Assembly (NCBI RefSeq): GCF_900114245.1
Contig: NZ_FOSK01000003.1
Location: 186,001 to 250,000 of the forward strand
Direction: 5' to 3'
DNA from: Pseudovibrio ascidiaceicola
GTDB taxonomy: Bacteria > Pseudomonadota > Alphaproteobacteria > Rhizobiales > Stappiaceae
Length of the DNA stretch: 64,000 bases
A program made the position numbers and the translations under genes. Shown here piece after piece: positions 63,960 to 64,000 of this stretch. Under the pieces are notes generated by a model, which saw only the letters and a list, made by a program, of their open reading frames with translations, was not told the origin of the DNA and did not search any database. The first letter of the stretch is position 1, and the number at the start of each line of letters is the position of its first letter.

Positions 63960-64000
63960 TCAGATATCCAGCAATACGATCTCGCTGGAAGCCTCAGCCT
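63960..64000 (-). CDS. C-terminal fragment of an unidentified protein
   Basis: The minus strand reads 12 codons (AEASSEIVLLDI) then TGA at 63962-63960. The plausible beta-strand ending and the terminator placed immediately after it support a real gene end. Too short to assign. Confidence 0.4.
   Translation of the reverse strand, partial: AEASSEIVLLDI

Overview
The window looks like chromosomal DNA from a marine alphaproteobacterium of the Hyphomicrobiales/Stappiaceae type. Pseudovibrio or a close relative is my best guess, inferred from gene content and not from a marker gene. Base composition is moderate (about half G+C) and nearly everything is housekeeping or conserved core. Typical alphaproteobacterial pieces are the trxB-lsrB pair followed by an AbcR-type small RNA, DUF992, DUF1402, DUF3775 and HlyU-family proteins, an Omp25-like porin, the petP-petR-kinase regulators beside ilvE, a MidA (NDUFAF7) methyltransferase and UbiK. 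I see no rRNA, tRNA, CRISPR array, prophage or complete insertion sequence.

Layout. 1-5 kb: a partial gene, an Lrp/AsnC regulator, an ELM1-family protein, trxB-lsrB, an AbcR-like sRNA with its own promoter and terminator, and a small secreted-peptide candidate. 5-14 kb: the molybdoenzyme msrP, a beta-hydroxyacid dehydrogenase, a HIT protein, an EF-G paralogue, DUF992, a small outer-membrane-type protein, aspartate aminotransferase and GtrA. 14-24 kb: DUF3775, a 42-residue membrane peptide, an EamA transporter, pseudoazurin, an S9 peptidase, a HAD phosphatase, dps, a uvrB with a long N-terminal extension, and two tandem secreted paralogues of unknown family. 24-37 kb: two FadL-like porins, a DUF1624 membrane protein, RlpA and DUF1402 (cell wall), a metallo-hydrolase, a cold-shock protein with a Gly/Arg-rich tail, rlmJ, a frameshifted hemG, two tandem GSTs and an Omp25-like protein. 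37-50 kb: a Ca/Na antiporter, uvrC, an EEP nuclease-like protein, HAD, tdk, HlyU, pgsA-moaD-moaE, a Bcr/CflA-type exporter, ilvE, and petP-petR-kinase. 50-64 kb: a repeat-rich gap, csaA, a TetR regulator, ybjN-proC, ubiK, lgt-midA-pgeF, a creatinase-like M24 protein, a lipoprotein, prs, rplY, pth-ychF and the tail of one more gene.

Functional links. LsrB (VtlR) activates AbcR sRNAs in rhizobia, Agrobacterium and Brucella. Here the regulator and an RNA with the AbcR anti-Shine-Dalgarno loops sit 300 bp apart with a plausible LysR site between them. MoaD/MoaE make the molybdopterin that MsrP needs. UvrB and UvrC belong to the same excision repair pathway. Lgt lipidates lipoproteins such as the one at 59383.

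The most unusual content is between genes. Two dispersed repeat families (five and four copies) recur, and three consecutive genes (csaA, tetR-type, proC) end on a TAA that is the outer edge of a family A repeat. The other points deserving a second look are the hemG frameshift in an A6 tract, the two unknown secreted paralogues, and the M24 protein that has lost all five metal ligands.
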